Shown: positions 52,549 to 62,015 of the stretch, in pieces
How positions within the stretch are numbered: the stretch's first letter is position 1
Layout of the letters: each line of letters starts with the position of its first letter
DNA from: Cyclobacterium salsum
Lineage (GTDB): Bacteria > Bacteroidota > Bacteroidia > Cytophagales > Cyclobacteriaceae
Direction: 5' to 3'
Length of the DNA: 64,000 bases
Assembly: GCF_010119245.1 (NCBI RefSeq)
Contig: NZ_WNKG01000007.1
Span: 1 to 64,000 of the forward strand
The notes under the pieces: generated by a model
What the model was told of the DNA's origin: nothing
What the model saw: only the letters and a program-made list of their open reading frames with translations
The model's database searches: none
Translations under genes and position numbers: made by a program

Positions 52549-53490
52549 CTATAAAAAATTACTATCCGTAGCTGAAGACTTATAAATAACCGCATTCTTG
52601 GGAGAATAGGCCCTGATTTCTTGAAAAATCGTTTTTGCAACTTCCTCCGTAAAATGAACCGGGTCTCTAAAATTATCTCTATCGAGGGTCAACTGCGAAG
52701 TATAGTTGAAATCAAATACATCCGCCAGGGATCTTAAATCTGCCAAAAATTTATGATTAAGTTTTTCGACTGGATAGTCTTCTACCATACTCTGATAATC
52801 ACGGTGTAAAGGCGGAATCCAGAAAATAAGCTTAATTCCACGTTCCCGGCAGTAGTTGGATATTTCCTTCAGTTGCAGATAATAGTCCGTAGGATAAGCC
52901 ATATTGCTGTGAAACTTACCCACTCCTTCCAATTTCTTTTGCCAATAATAATCTTTAGCATCCGGGTTATCTTCTTCGGAAAGGGTCTTTTTCTGGTCGT
53001 TACCACTCTGTAGTAAAGCAAGCGCACCTTCGAACGTGTAATTATTAAAAGAATAGCTGAAAAAATTGCTTTTCCTGGAAATGGTCTCCTCTACCCAAAA
53101 TCGCTTATTGTATTTATTATACAGGCTGAGGTTAATTCCCATCAAAACCGTATCCGGCTGCTGAATGGTGTTCGCCCACCAAAACGACTGAATCATTTCT
53201 TTCAAACTGGCACCTCCATAGGCCAAATTGGCCCAATTTTCCTCGTCTGCGACATAATAGAGCCCATTGCTACGGGAATCGCCTATGACCCAGTTAGGTT
53301 TCGGATCATTTTCAAACGCCAGCATCTTGAATAAATGAGGCTCAATATCCCGCACCACTTCCTCTTTGGTACAGGTAGAAAAAATTCCCTCCCGGTCAAA
53401 ATAATTGAACGGGTCTATAAAGAAAATCAGCAGGCAATACCCGGCGAATGGAACAGCAAAAAACAGCGTTTGGAGAATAAATTTTTTCAT
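52549..53490 (-). CDS. SGNH-like partner of the MBOAT acyltransferase
   Basis: A 313-residue protein with one N-terminal membrane helix (FILQTLFFAVPFAGYCLLIFF in part, about residues 4-24) and a periplasmic domain whose landmarks are IGDSRSNGL (block I of SGNH hydrolases) and FRDPVHFTEEVA (D-x2-H block V). The family works as the acetyl- or acyl-carrying partner of MBOAT proteins (in the manner of AlgJ/AlgX or PatB). The ATG at 53490 lies 5 bases after the MBOAT stop, so the pair is coupled. An open frame goes 51 codons further up into the MBOAT gene but is not credible. Acceptor glycan unknown. Confidence 0.82.
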   Translation of the reverse strand: MKKFILQTLFFAVPFAGYCLLIFFIDPFNYFDREGIFSTCTKEEVVRDIEPHLFKMLAFENDPKPNWVIGDSRSNGLYYVADEENWANLAYGGASLKEMIQSFWWANTIQQPDTVLMGINLSLYNKYNKRFWVEETISRKSNFFSYSFNNYTFEGALALLQSGNDQKKTLSEEDNPDAKDYYWQKKLEGVGKFHSNMAYPTDYYLQLKEISNYCRERGIKLIFWIPPLHRDYQSMVEDYPVEKLNHKFLADLRSLADVFDFNYTSQLTLDRDNFRDPVHFTEEVAKTIFQEIRAYSPKNAVIYKSSATDSNFL

Positions 53491-53495
53491 TTGCT

Positions 53496-54962
53496 TTAAA
53501 ATTGAAAGTAAATAAATTCTTGTTGTACTCCATTCATGATAAAGCAGAAGATAATGATGGCGTAATAGGCAGCCCATCTGACCGGTTTTGGGACTTTTTC
53601 CGTGTCCAACTCTAATCCATGATTCTTTTCTCGTTGAAGCCATTCGACTAAAACAAACCCAATGATCAGGAAGAAAAGGTAGACGAGGTGATTACCAGTA
53701 TTCATAGTCCAGAAATCACTAATTGGCAGTTCAAAGATCCGTATAGAAAAAATAATAGACAGGTAATCAAACGCCATAGAAAGGCTATCTGCCCTAAAAA
53801 ACACCCAGGCAAGTACGGTTAAGAGAAAGGTGCTCCCCATTTGAACGAATTCTTTGATTGTAGGCAGGTATTTCCCTGAAGCCACCGTGTCGCTAGTATG
53901 GGTTCTGTTTCTTTTTGCTAATAAAAGGGGTAGGTAAAAGACTGCGTGCAAAGCACCCCAAAATAAAAAGGTCCAGTTCGCCCCATGCCAGAAACCACTG
54001 ACGATGAAAATCACGAATATATTCCGGACAGTTTTCCCTTTACTCACCTTACTTCCCCCAAGGGGTATGTATACATAATCTCTAAACCAGGTGGATAAGG
54101 ATATATGCCATCGTCTCCAAAACTCTGCAATGTCCCGGGAAAAGTAGGGAAAGGCAAAGTTTTTCATCAAATCAAACCCAAATAAACGAGCCGTCCCAAT
54201 GGCGATATCCGAATAACCGGAAAAATCCCCGTAAATCTGCAAAGCAAAAAGAACCGCTCCCAGAAAGAGTGTGCTCCCGGAATAATCTCCATAATTTGAA
54301 AAAATATCGTTTACGTAAATAGCACAATTATCTGCAATTACAATCTTCTTAAACAAGCCCCATAGGATCTGCCGCATGCCGTCCAGCGCCTTACTATATT
54401 CAAAAGTGCGTCTCTTTAAAAACTGAGGCAGTAAATTCGTAGCACGTTCTATCGGGCCCGCTACCAATTGCGGGAAAAAACTGACATAGGCAAAAAACGA
54501 AACGGGATCAGTAGCCGGGGCGAGTTTCTTCCGATAAATATCTATGGTATAACTCATCGTTTGAAATGTATAAAAACTAATCCCTACCGGCAGTACGATG
54601 GAAAGCCTCCCAGGATCCATTGACCTGCCAAAAAAAGTAAACGCTTCGGCAAAGCTGTCCGCAAAAAAATTATAATACTTGAAAAATCCCAAAAAACCAA
54701 TATTCACCAGGACACTAGTCACCACCAACCATTTGCGCTGTTGCTCCTTCTGATTCCGGCTGAGCTGAAGTCCAATAAAAAAATCCACCAGCGAACTAAA
54801 GGCGATCAGAGATAAAAAACGATAATCCCACCAGCCATAAAAAATATAACTGGCTACTAATACCCAGAGATTTTGAGTCCGTAGGTCTTTATTGAATACA
54901 AACCAGTACAAAATAAAAACCAATGGCAAGAAAATCAGAAATTCAACCGAATTGAATAACAT
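53496..54962 (-). CDS. MBOAT-family O-acyltransferase (AlgI/PatA-like)
   Basis: A 488-residue membrane-bound O-acyltransferase with about 12 helices. The family landmarks are GDFSGYSDIAIGTARLFGFDL (first half shown as GDFSGYSDIAIG), FWRRWHISLSTWFRDYVYIPLGG, and the catalytic histidine in FWHGANWTFLFWGALHA. The enzyme passes an acetyl or acyl group from cytosolic CoA across the membrane to an exported polysaccharide, with the SGNH-type partner encoded next (5-base gap). The target glycan is not known; the nearest surface-glycan genes lie 20 kb away. Unrelated genes flank the pair, so it looks like a stand-alone two-gene unit. Confidence 0.93.
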   Translation of the reverse strand: MLFNSVEFLIFLPLVFILYWFVFNKDLRTQNLWVLVASYIFYGWWDYRFLSLIAFSSLVDFFIGLQLSRNQKEQQRKWLVVTSVLVNIGFLGFFKYYNFFADSFAEAFTFFGRSMDPGRLSIVLPVGISFYTFQTMSYTIDIYRKKLAPATDPVSFFAYVSFFPQLVAGPIERATNLLPQFLKRRTFEYSKALDGMRQILWGLFKKIVIADNCAIYVNDIFSNYGDYSGSTLFLGAVLFALQIYGDFSGYSDIAIGTARLFGFDLMKNFAFPYFSRDIAEFWRRWHISLSTWFRDYVYIPLGGSKVSKGKTVRNIFVIFIVSGFWHGANWTFLFWGALHAVFYLPLLLAKRNRTHTSDTVASGKYLPTIKEFVQMGSTFLLTVLAWVFFRADSLSMAFDYLSIIFSIRIFELPISDFWTMNTGNHLVYLFFLIIGFVLVEWLQREKNHGLELDTEKVPKPVRWAAYYAIIIFCFIMNGVQQEFIYFQF

Positions 54963-55140
54963 GATAAATTAACTAACAGTGTAGGGTAAAAATATTCAAG
55001 ATGACCAAATCATCTGATTCTGCTAGCAAAATCAGTACCATGGCTCTGATAAAGCACAAAATTAGGTATAAAAAACAATAAAGTGATACTAAATCACAAA
55101 AAATTAATTTCGAACGGTCATTTTATTAGTAGCATCCGGG

Positions 55141-57969
55141 CTAATCTGTGGAACCTTTCCCCAGCTCATTCAAATACCTGCCCGTGAAATTGCCCTTTTC
55201 CAGCATGAGCTTTTCCGGCTCCCCTTCGAAAGTCACCATTCCTCCTTTTTCCCCACCTTCCGGGCCCAGGTCAATTACCCAATCTGCTGCTTTGATTAGC
55301 TCCGTATTATGTTCGATAATCAGCACCGTATGTCCCTGACCAATCAAGGCATTCATGGAATGCAACAGTTTCTTGATATCGTGAAAATGCAAACCCGTGG
55401 TGGGTTCGTCGAAGATAAATAAAATACGATCCTTGGATTTGGTTTCGCCTTTTCCTAAAAAAGAAGCCAGCTTAACTCGCTGGGCTTCTCCTCCACTCAA
55501 GGTGTTCGAGGACTGTCCCAAGCCAATGTAGCCCAAACCTACTTCCTGAAGGGGTTGCAACTTTTGAATAATGGTATGCTTTCCTTCAAAAAAATCCATG
55601 GCCTCATCAATGCTCATTGCCAACACATCGGAAATATCCTTATCCTTGTAACTGACATCCAGGATCTCGTTTTTAAACCTCTTTCCCTTGCAGGATTCAC
55701 AGGTAAGGTAAATATCTGCCATGAACTGCATTTCTATTTTCTGAGTACCTTCTCCCTGGCAGGCCTCACACCTGCCACCATCTACATTAAAACTAAAAAA
55801 CGCAGGCTTGTATCCCCGTTGCCTGGAAAGAGGTAAGTCCGCAAACAATGCCCTGATCCCATCATAGGCCTTTACGTAAGTGACCGGATTGGACCGGGAG
55901 GACTTTCCGATGGGATTTTGGTCTACAAATTCCACCCGGGTAATGTTTCTAAAATCCCCCTCCAACTTGTCCAACTTTCCAGATTCCTCCGAAACGGTCC
56001 CCAGAAATTTCCCCAAGGCTGGATACAATACCTTTTTTACAAGGGTTGATTTACCCGAACCACTTACGCCGGTAATTACTGTCAGCACGCCAAGCGGCAC
56101 CTTCACCGTGATGTTTTTCAAGTTGTTTTCCCTGGCCCCACGAATCAATATGTGTTCCTTCCAGGTTCTGTTGCCTGTTTTTTGACTAATGGTTTCCTGC
56201 CCGCTAAGGTAGCGCGAGGTGTAGGTGTTTCCAGCAGCCATTAATTCCTCCAAATTTCCCTGAAAAACCAACTCTCCCCCATGTATACCGGCATCCGGAC
56301 CAATATCAATGACCTGATCCGCTGCCCGAATGATTTTTTCTTCGTGCTCTACGACAATAACAGTATTGCCCATATCCCGCAGGGTTTTCAGTACCGCTAC
56401 CAGCCGTTCCGTGTCTCTGGGATGAAGACCGATACTTGGCTCATCCAGAATATACATGGACCCTACCAGGGCACTTCCCAGAGATGTGGCCAGTTTAATC
56501 CGCTGAAATTCTCCTCCGGATAGCGAGGAAGTCAGGCGATTTAAGGTAAGGTAACCCAAACCTACCTGGTCAAGGTAGCCTAGCCGATTTGAAATTTCCT
56601 TAAGTAAACGATAGGCGACTTTTTGATCACTTTTAGTGAGGTCCAGATTTTCAAAAAAATGAAGGCACTTATCCAGGGGCAATAAAACCAAATCTGTAAT
56701 GGACTTACCTTGGATTTTTACATAGGAAGCATCTTTTCGAATCCGGGTGCCCTGACAATCGGGGCAGGTAGTCCTACCCCTAAACCGGGACAACATGACG
56801 CGATACTGTATTTTATGTAATTTGCTTTCAATAAAAGCAAAAAAATCATTCAAGCCTTTAAAATATTCATTTCCTGTCCATAAAACGGCTTTGTCCTTTT
56901 CATCCAAATCTTCGTAAGGCCTGTGGATTGGAAAATCAAATCTGATTCCATTTTTTAGTAAGGGCTGCACCCATTTTTTGGTAGTCTCTCCCCGCCAGGG
57001 TGCAATGGCTCCCTCGAATACCGACAGGCTTTTATCAGGTACCACCAAATCAGGATCAATCCCCAATACCGATCCAAAGCCTTCGCAGGTTCGGCATGCC
57101 CCATAGGGATTATTAAAACTAAAAAAATTAACCGACGGCAACTCAAAGCGAATCCCATCCAGCTCAAACTTATCACTAAAAACACGCTTATCCTTTTCCG
57201 GAATCACCACCGTACAGGTGCCATGCCCTTCAAAAAAAGCAGTCTGAACACTATCCGCAATCCGGAACTGGTTGTCCTCATCCTCGGAATTGACTGAAAC
57301 CCTATCTATCAGAATCTCATAATTCCCCTCAGGCATCTCCTCACTCGTCAACAGCTCCTCAACAAAATACGCTTCCCCATCGATTAATACCCTGGTAAAT
57401 CCTTTTTGAAGCAGTATTTCCAACTCTTTACCCTTTTCCCTTCCCGCCAGCAGGTACAGCGGACAGCTAATCATGACCCGATCACCCTCGTCAAAAGAGT
57501 GAATGAAATCCACTACATCCGTTACGGTGTGGTGCTTTACTTCCTCACCACTAACGGGAGAATACGTTCTTCCTATCCGGCTAAAAAGCAATTTTAGGTA
57601 ATCGTACACCTCTGTAGTGGTGCCTACAGTAGACCTGGGGTTTTTAGTGTTTACACGCTGCTGTATGGCAATAGCAGGAGAGACACCCTTGATATACTCT
57701 ACCTCCGGTTTTTCCATGCGACCCAAAAACTGACGCGCGTAAGAACTGAGGCTTTCGACGTACATCCGTTGCCCTTCGGCAAATAAGGTATCAAATGCAA
57801 GCGAGGATTTTCCGGAACCAGATAGACCGGTAACCACCACCAGCTTGTTTCTGGGGATCGCTATGCTCAGGTTTTTAAGATTGTTTACCCGCGCATTCTT
57901 TATTATAATGAAGGATTTTGGATCCAGGTTTTCCAGTATCGCTGTGTTCTCGGTAGTGATTGCGCCCAT
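55141..57969 (-). CDS. uvrA: UvrABC excision-repair ATPase subunit A
   Basis: A 942-residue UvrA, the damage-recognition dimer of nucleotide excision repair. Two ABC ATPase halves: first Walker A GLSGSGKSSLAFDTLF near residue 48 with the UvrB-binding region, second Walker A GVSGSGKSTLVKK near residue 630, ABC signatures LSGGEFQRI and LSGGEAQRVKLA, and a zinc finger CEACQGEGTQK plus CESCKGK. A TTG at 57987 would give six more residues, but the -7 box TATCTTTG (57976-57983) lies there, so the ATG at 57969 is preferred. Monocistronic. Confidence 0.97.
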   Translation of the reverse strand: MGAITTENTAILENLDPKSFIIIKNARVNNLKNLSIAIPRNKLVVVTGLSGSGKSSLAFDTLFAEGQRMYVESLSSYARQFLGRMEKPEVEYIKGVSPAIAIQQRVNTKNPRSTVGTTTEVYDYLKLLFSRIGRTYSPVSGEEVKHHTVTDVVDFIHSFDEGDRVMISCPLYLLAGREKGKELEILLQKGFTRVLIDGEAYFVEELLTSEEMPEGNYEILIDRVSVNSEDEDNQFRIADSVQTAFFEGHGTCTVVIPEKDKRVFSDKFELDGIRFELPSVNFFSFNNPYGACRTCEGFGSVLGIDPDLVVPDKSLSVFEGAIAPWRGETTKKWVQPLLKNGIRFDFPIHRPYEDLDEKDKAVLWTGNEYFKGLNDFFAFIESKLHKIQYRVMLSRFRGRTTCPDCQGTRIRKDASYVKIQGKSITDLVLLPLDKCLHFFENLDLTKSDQKVAYRLLKEISNRLGYLDQVGLGYLTLNRLTSSLSGGEFQRIKLATSLGSALVGSMYILDEPSIGLHPRDTERLVAVLKTLRDMGNTVIVVEHEEKIIRAADQVIDIGPDAGIHGGELVFQGNLEELMAAGNTYTSRYLSGQETISQKTGNRTWKEHILIRGARENNLKNITVKVPLGVLTVITGVSGSGKSTLVKKVLYPALGKFLGTVSEESGKLDKLEGDFRNITRVEFVDQNPIGKSSRSNPVTYVKAYDGIRALFADLPLSRQRGYKPAFFSFNVDGGRCEACQGEGTQKIEMQFMADIYLTCESCKGKRFKNEILDVSYKDKDISDVLAMSIDEAMDFFEGKHTIIQKLQPLQEVGLGYIGLGQSSNTLSGGEAQRVKLASFLGKGETKSKDRILFIFDEPTTGLHFHDIKKLLHSMNALIGQGHTVLIIEHNTELIKAADWVIDLGPEGGEKGGMVTFEGEPEKLMLEKGNFTGRYLNELGKGSTD

Positions 57970-57975
57970 AACTTG

Positions 57976-58008
57976 CAAAGATACCAACCCAACCCCGAAA
58001 ATGACAAA
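57976..58008 (-). promoter_or_regulatory. Consensus promoter of uvrA
   Basis: On the minus strand TTTG (58008-58005) and, after 21 bases, TATCTTTG (57983-57976), a full TAnnTTTG match, 6 bases before the ATG at 57969. The transcript would be nearly leaderless. No LexA-type box is seen. Confidence 0.6.
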
Positions 58009-58059
58009 ATGTTACGGAAAATTAATGGACCCGGCTTACCATAAACTAACGGCTCCTGA

Positions 58060-60168
58060 TTACCTTTTGAAGATTTTGAAGGTCCTTTTCCCCTTATTAG
58101 TGGACAAGCTAATCAAGTAATGGTTGCTCGGATAGGGACGTAAATCAACCCTGTACCTGGTTTTTCCTGTTTTTTCCAGGCCTGGTGCTAATCTTATCCG
58201 TTGGTCCTGACTAATAAGCTCCACCTGGAGTATCTCTTCATTTTCATCAAAATGAATGAAGTCGGTAGTTGGATTAGGAAAGGGAAGTACTGATTCGGTG
58301 ACCGAATCATTGGAAATTCGAATTACTTCAGAATAGCTACTTTTTCCGTCCCGATCCACCTGCCGGATTCGGTAATAACTCCAACTAGACTCAAATGTAC
58401 TGTCAACCGCCTGGTACTGAACCTTTCCATTGGTTGCTCCTTGAGAGGGAATCTGATCATCCAACTCTTTCCAGGAAAACCCATCGGGGGAACGCTCCAG
58501 AACAAAATGGCTGGTATTTTTTTCCTGAAGGGTTTTCCAATTCAGGCAATTATTTTCTCCGCAGGCCTTTCCCTCAACAGTTCCCCATTGCAGCGGCAAC
58601 ACCAAACTCACAAACTCATAATCAAAATCCATGGTATTCCCTCCCGTTTCTTCGTAGTATTCCAGCACCATGTCCAATTGATCCAACCCATCCGGCACGT
58701 CGAATTGAGCCGTGTACTCCTGAGCGGAACTACCACCCGACTCCCACTGCCCCGAGAGCATCCAGGTCGCTCCTCCATCCAGACTTAACCGAAAGCCATC
58801 ATCTGCCCGAACCGAAAAATTAAGCGTACCTGGCTCTACATCAAGTCGCATTTTATACCGAATCGAAAAGCGATCGGTTAGAAAAGGACAACCGTAATCA
58901 GGAGAAAAAGTAACCGGTGTAGAAGGCAATCCATTATAATCAAAATCCTGGTCAAAAACTGCATTTTCTGTTATCCTTCCTAAATAATCCTCCGAATCAA
59001 AGTTTTTGGCGCCGGAATAAACATGACCGATCCACTCATTGGTGCCGTAGGCGGCCTGATCCAGATCAGCGATGACACTGATCGTAACTTCCAATACATT
59101 GGAAGAAAAGGTATTGACCAACGTGTTTCCATCGGCATCCACTGCTGTATTTTCTGCCTTCCTTCTATAAAACCGCGTTCCGGTCCAGGCATTTTCAGGA
59201 ATAGATTCATCGTAGGCAGGAATATCGTAGGTCAATCCGGTAGCACCGGAAATGGATATCCAGTCGGACTCCGAAGGGTTTTCTACACTGGTATATTGCC
59301 ATTGGTAGGTGGGCTGGGTTCCTTCAGCAAATACAGCAGGACCCAGTGATTCGAAGGGCTCGGGATCCGGCGCAATCCCACAATAAGAGCGGACACCGGA
59401 TTCATTTCCGGCATTACGAATCTCCCCCGGACCAAAATAAAGCTCAAAATTAAAACTCAACCGGTTGTTTCCCTCTTTTTCGTAAAAGTACAGGTCCATC
59501 CAGATAGATTCCCCACCGTCAAAAGGGACGTAATAATTTCTAATATTTTGATCGTAAACAAAATTATAAAATCCGTCACTGCCATCCTTGACCCAATTGT
59601 CGTGAGTCATCGGATCTCCATTCACGTCCAACACAGGATTGGAAGTATTGCCAGCTTCATACATCTGAAAATAGGATCCATCATCACTTCCTATTCTTAC
59701 CCGGTAAATGCCAGGTTCCGTCATTTCTCGCTTGCTTCGCATAATCATTCCAAAATGCTGCAATTGGGTATTGCATCCACCTCCGGTATAGGGACTAACC
59801 CCGGTGGGAAAGAAATTTTCATCGTTTGAAAAACCATCTACCGAACTGTCCCCAAAGGTCGTGTCAAAATTTAAAGAATTACTGGGCAAAAAATGGCTGC
59901 CGCCCCTCCTTAAAACACCTTTGAACTGCTTATCTGCCTGGCTGTAGGTAGAGAACGATCTATTGAAATCAAGGTCGGGCCGATAATCTGGAGACAGTTG
60001 GTACACATAAGAATACCAGGTAGAATGCCTGGAATACCCGCCTCCCGGAAGAGAGCCACCATCACAAGCCAACTGGGCCTGACTCTCGCTAAAACTGCCC
60101 ATTAATAAGCAAAAACCTACGAAAATTATACGGGATAGCTCCCCGATCTGCTGTTTAAATCCTCTCAA
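58060..60168 (-). CDS. T9SS cargo protein with PA14-like domains
   Basis: A 702-residue secreted protein. A signal peptide (IIFVGFCLLMGSFSESQAQ) leads to two PA14/GLEYA-like lectin domains; the first has GSDDGSYFQMYEAGN and the second RADDGFRLSLDGG, where such domains bind sugar through the D-D-G site. Between them is a fibronectin/Ig-like stretch, and the end is a typical type IX sorting tail: LPFPNPTTDFIHFDE and a final basic KRTFKIFKR. It should be exported across the outer membrane and attached to the cell surface. The start is TTG at 60168 preceded by a strong AGGAGG (60173-60178), rare here. Ligand unknown. Confidence 0.87.
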   Translation of the reverse strand: MRGFKQQIGELSRIIFVGFCLLMGSFSESQAQLACDGGSLPGGGYSRHSTWYSYVYQLSPDYRPDLDFNRSFSTYSQADKQFKGVLRRGGSHFLPSNSLNFDTTFGDSSVDGFSNDENFFPTGVSPYTGGGCNTQLQHFGMIMRSKREMTEPGIYRVRIGSDDGSYFQMYEAGNTSNPVLDVNGDPMTHDNWVKDGSDGFYNFVYDQNIRNYYVPFDGGESIWMDLYFYEKEGNNRLSFNFELYFGPGEIRNAGNESGVRSYCGIAPDPEPFESLGPAVFAEGTQPTYQWQYTSVENPSESDWISISGATGLTYDIPAYDESIPENAWTGTRFYRRKAENTAVDADGNTLVNTFSSNVLEVTISVIADLDQAAYGTNEWIGHVYSGAKNFDSEDYLGRITENAVFDQDFDYNGLPSTPVTFSPDYGCPFLTDRFSIRYKMRLDVEPGTLNFSVRADDGFRLSLDGGATWMLSGQWESGGSSAQEYTAQFDVPDGLDQLDMVLEYYEETGGNTMDFDYEFVSLVLPLQWGTVEGKACGENNCLNWKTLQEKNTSHFVLERSPDGFSWKELDDQIPSQGATNGKVQYQAVDSTFESSWSYYRIRQVDRDGKSSYSEVIRISNDSVTESVLPFPNPTTDFIHFDENEEILQVELISQDQRIRLAPGLEKTGKTRYRVDLRPYPSNHYLISLSTNKGKRTFKIFKR

Positions 60169-60303
60169 AACCCCTCCTATCTTAAAAATGTAATTGTACT
60201 AAAAGCGTTTCTATTGCTGTCAAATACAAAAATATACATTTAAAACAAAAAGACCAAAGGAATCCGGAAAAATTTACCGGCTTATCTTTTGGAAAGCAGG
60301 GGT

Positions 60304-61896
60304 TTAAAGGGAATGACCTGCTCCATGCCGCTGATCCAACCAAGGCTTTAATTGGAGGAATTGTTTCCACTTGGCATACCTGGTAATATCGTGGATTTCC
60401 TGAACCTCTTTAAAAATAGCCTTTGCTATAGAAATATCCCCCTTCCGGTAGGCTTCAAAGGCATAGGACAGGGAGGCGAAGGCCCGCTGTTCTTTCAGAT
60501 CTTCTTCAATCTGCGATTCTTCATGGCGCTGCAAACTAAAATTCAGGCTGTCCTGACTGACCTTTACGCTTTGCATGCCTATTGGTGCTTTCAATACCAA
60601 TCCTTCCAGGTTGGTACAGCGGCTGAGGGCTACATACACCTGCCCTGCTTCAAATGAACGCCCAATGTCTACGATGCATTTATCAAAGGTAAGCCCCTGG
60701 CTTTTGTGTACCGTGATCGCCCAGGCAAGCTTTAGGGGAAATTGGGTGAACTTACCGATCACCTCCGCATCCACCTTTCCTTCCTTTTCATTGAACCGGA
60801 AATCCACATGTTCCCATACCTCTCTTTCCACTTCCAGAAAAGCACCGGCATTGTTTTCCACCAGCACTTTATTTTCATGCATCTCAACCACCTTTCCGAT
60901 CATCCCGTTATAGTAATTCTTTTCCGGATTATTTTTCATGAAAATCACCTGTGCGCCTATTTTGAGCGTCAGGTCTATGGGGTCAAAAGGGGCCATGGAG
61001 GGAGGAAACTCCCCTTCCATGGAAGCCGGATAGGTTTGCACCGGAGATTCCAGCAGGTCCAGTTTTTGCTGATTAATCTGAAGAATGGAATGGTTATGCG
61101 TCCCCAGCATAATATACCCCTGATCCAACAGATCAAAATGGTATGCCGAGGCTCTTTTGTTTAGAAACTGGATGTCATCATAGGTGTGTTTGCTTTCACG
61201 GATGCGGTTGAGTAAGTTTTTGAAAAACTCGTCTTTTTGCCGGTAGATTTTTTGCAGGGCGATGTGGTAGGGCCGGAGCTCCTGAAACGCGTGTGCGCTG
61301 AAAAAAAACCGGGTTTGGTAATGGGCAGAGAGAAGGGACCAATCGTTATCCCGGACCACTGGAGGCAACTGAAACGGGTCTCCGATCAACAATAATTGGA
61401 CCCCACCAAAGGGTAGGTGCCTTTTTCTACGAAATAAGCGTAGTATCTGATCCAGCACATCCAACAACTCAACCCGGACCATGGATATTTCATCAATGAC
61501 GAGCAAGTCAAGATTTCTGATCAGACTGAGCCGGCTCTTATTATACCGAAATGTATCGAAGATTGATCCGCTCGGACCGGTAGCTTTGGGTTCCAACCGT
61601 GGATCCCCTGGTAGAAACAATTGCCGGGGGTCTATCTTAAAAAAGCTATGGATCGTCTTCCCTTTTGCATTAATGGCGGCCACCCCGGTAGGAGCCACCA
61701 CGACGGTATTTTTTGTGGTATTTAACCTCCTCAAGGTATGCAGAAAAGTGGTCTTTCCAGTACCTGCCCGGCCTGTGAGAAACAGGGACTTATTGGTGTA
61801 TAATGCTATTTCCAGTGCCTGAATAAAGGGCTCGTTCGACATATCCAAACCCTTTGCTTCAAATTCCTGCCTGAAAAAGGTTTTCAAAAAAGTCAT
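60304..61896 (-). CDS. Pif1-like DNA helicase (RecD-type, superfamily 1)
   Basis: A 530-residue helicase with Walker A GRAGTGKT at 42-49, Walker B LLVIDEISMV near 137, GDPFQLPPV (motif III region) near 180, and late motifs AITVHKSQGLTFDKCIVD and QVYVALSRCTNLEGL. This matches Pif1/RecD-like 5-to-3 DNA helicases common in Bacteroidota (AAA_30/UvrD_C_2 type). It may act at forks, G-quadruplex DNA or D-loops; a role is not readable. The TPR-like C-terminal 70 residues are alpha-helical. An ATG at 61896 is used; a second ATG (residue 19) would remove the basic leader. Single gene. Confidence 0.87.
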   Translation of the reverse strand: MTFLKTFFRQEFEAKGLDMSNEPFIQALEIALYTNKSLFLTGRAGTGKTTFLHTLRRLNTTKNTVVVAPTGVAAINAKGKTIHSFFKIDPRQLFLPGDPRLEPKATGPSGSIFDTFRYNKSRLSLIRNLDLLVIDEISMVRVELLDVLDQILRLFRRKRHLPFGGVQLLLIGDPFQLPPVVRDNDWSLLSAHYQTRFFFSAHAFQELRPYHIALQKIYRQKDEFFKNLLNRIRESKHTYDDIQFLNKRASAYHFDLLDQGYIMLGTHNHSILQINQQKLDLLESPVQTYPASMEGEFPPSMAPFDPIDLTLKIGAQVIFMKNNPEKNYYNGMIGKVVEMHENKVLVENNAGAFLEVEREVWEHVDFRFNEKEGKVDAEVIGKFTQFPLKLAWAITVHKSQGLTFDKCIVDIGRSFEAGQVYVALSRCTNLEGLVLKAPIGMQSVKVSQDSLNFSLQRHEESQIEEDLKEQRAFASLSYAFEAYRKGDISIAKAIFKEVQEIHDITRYAKWKQFLQLKPWLDQRHGAGHSL

Positions 61897-62015
61897 TGGC
61901 TCATTTCATTTATTTGTTGCTTAAAATTAGAAATAAATAAACCGGTTTCGTATATATTATGCCTAAATTGAAAATAATACCGTACAAAACCTGCTAACTT
62001 AAAATTGCCTACCCA

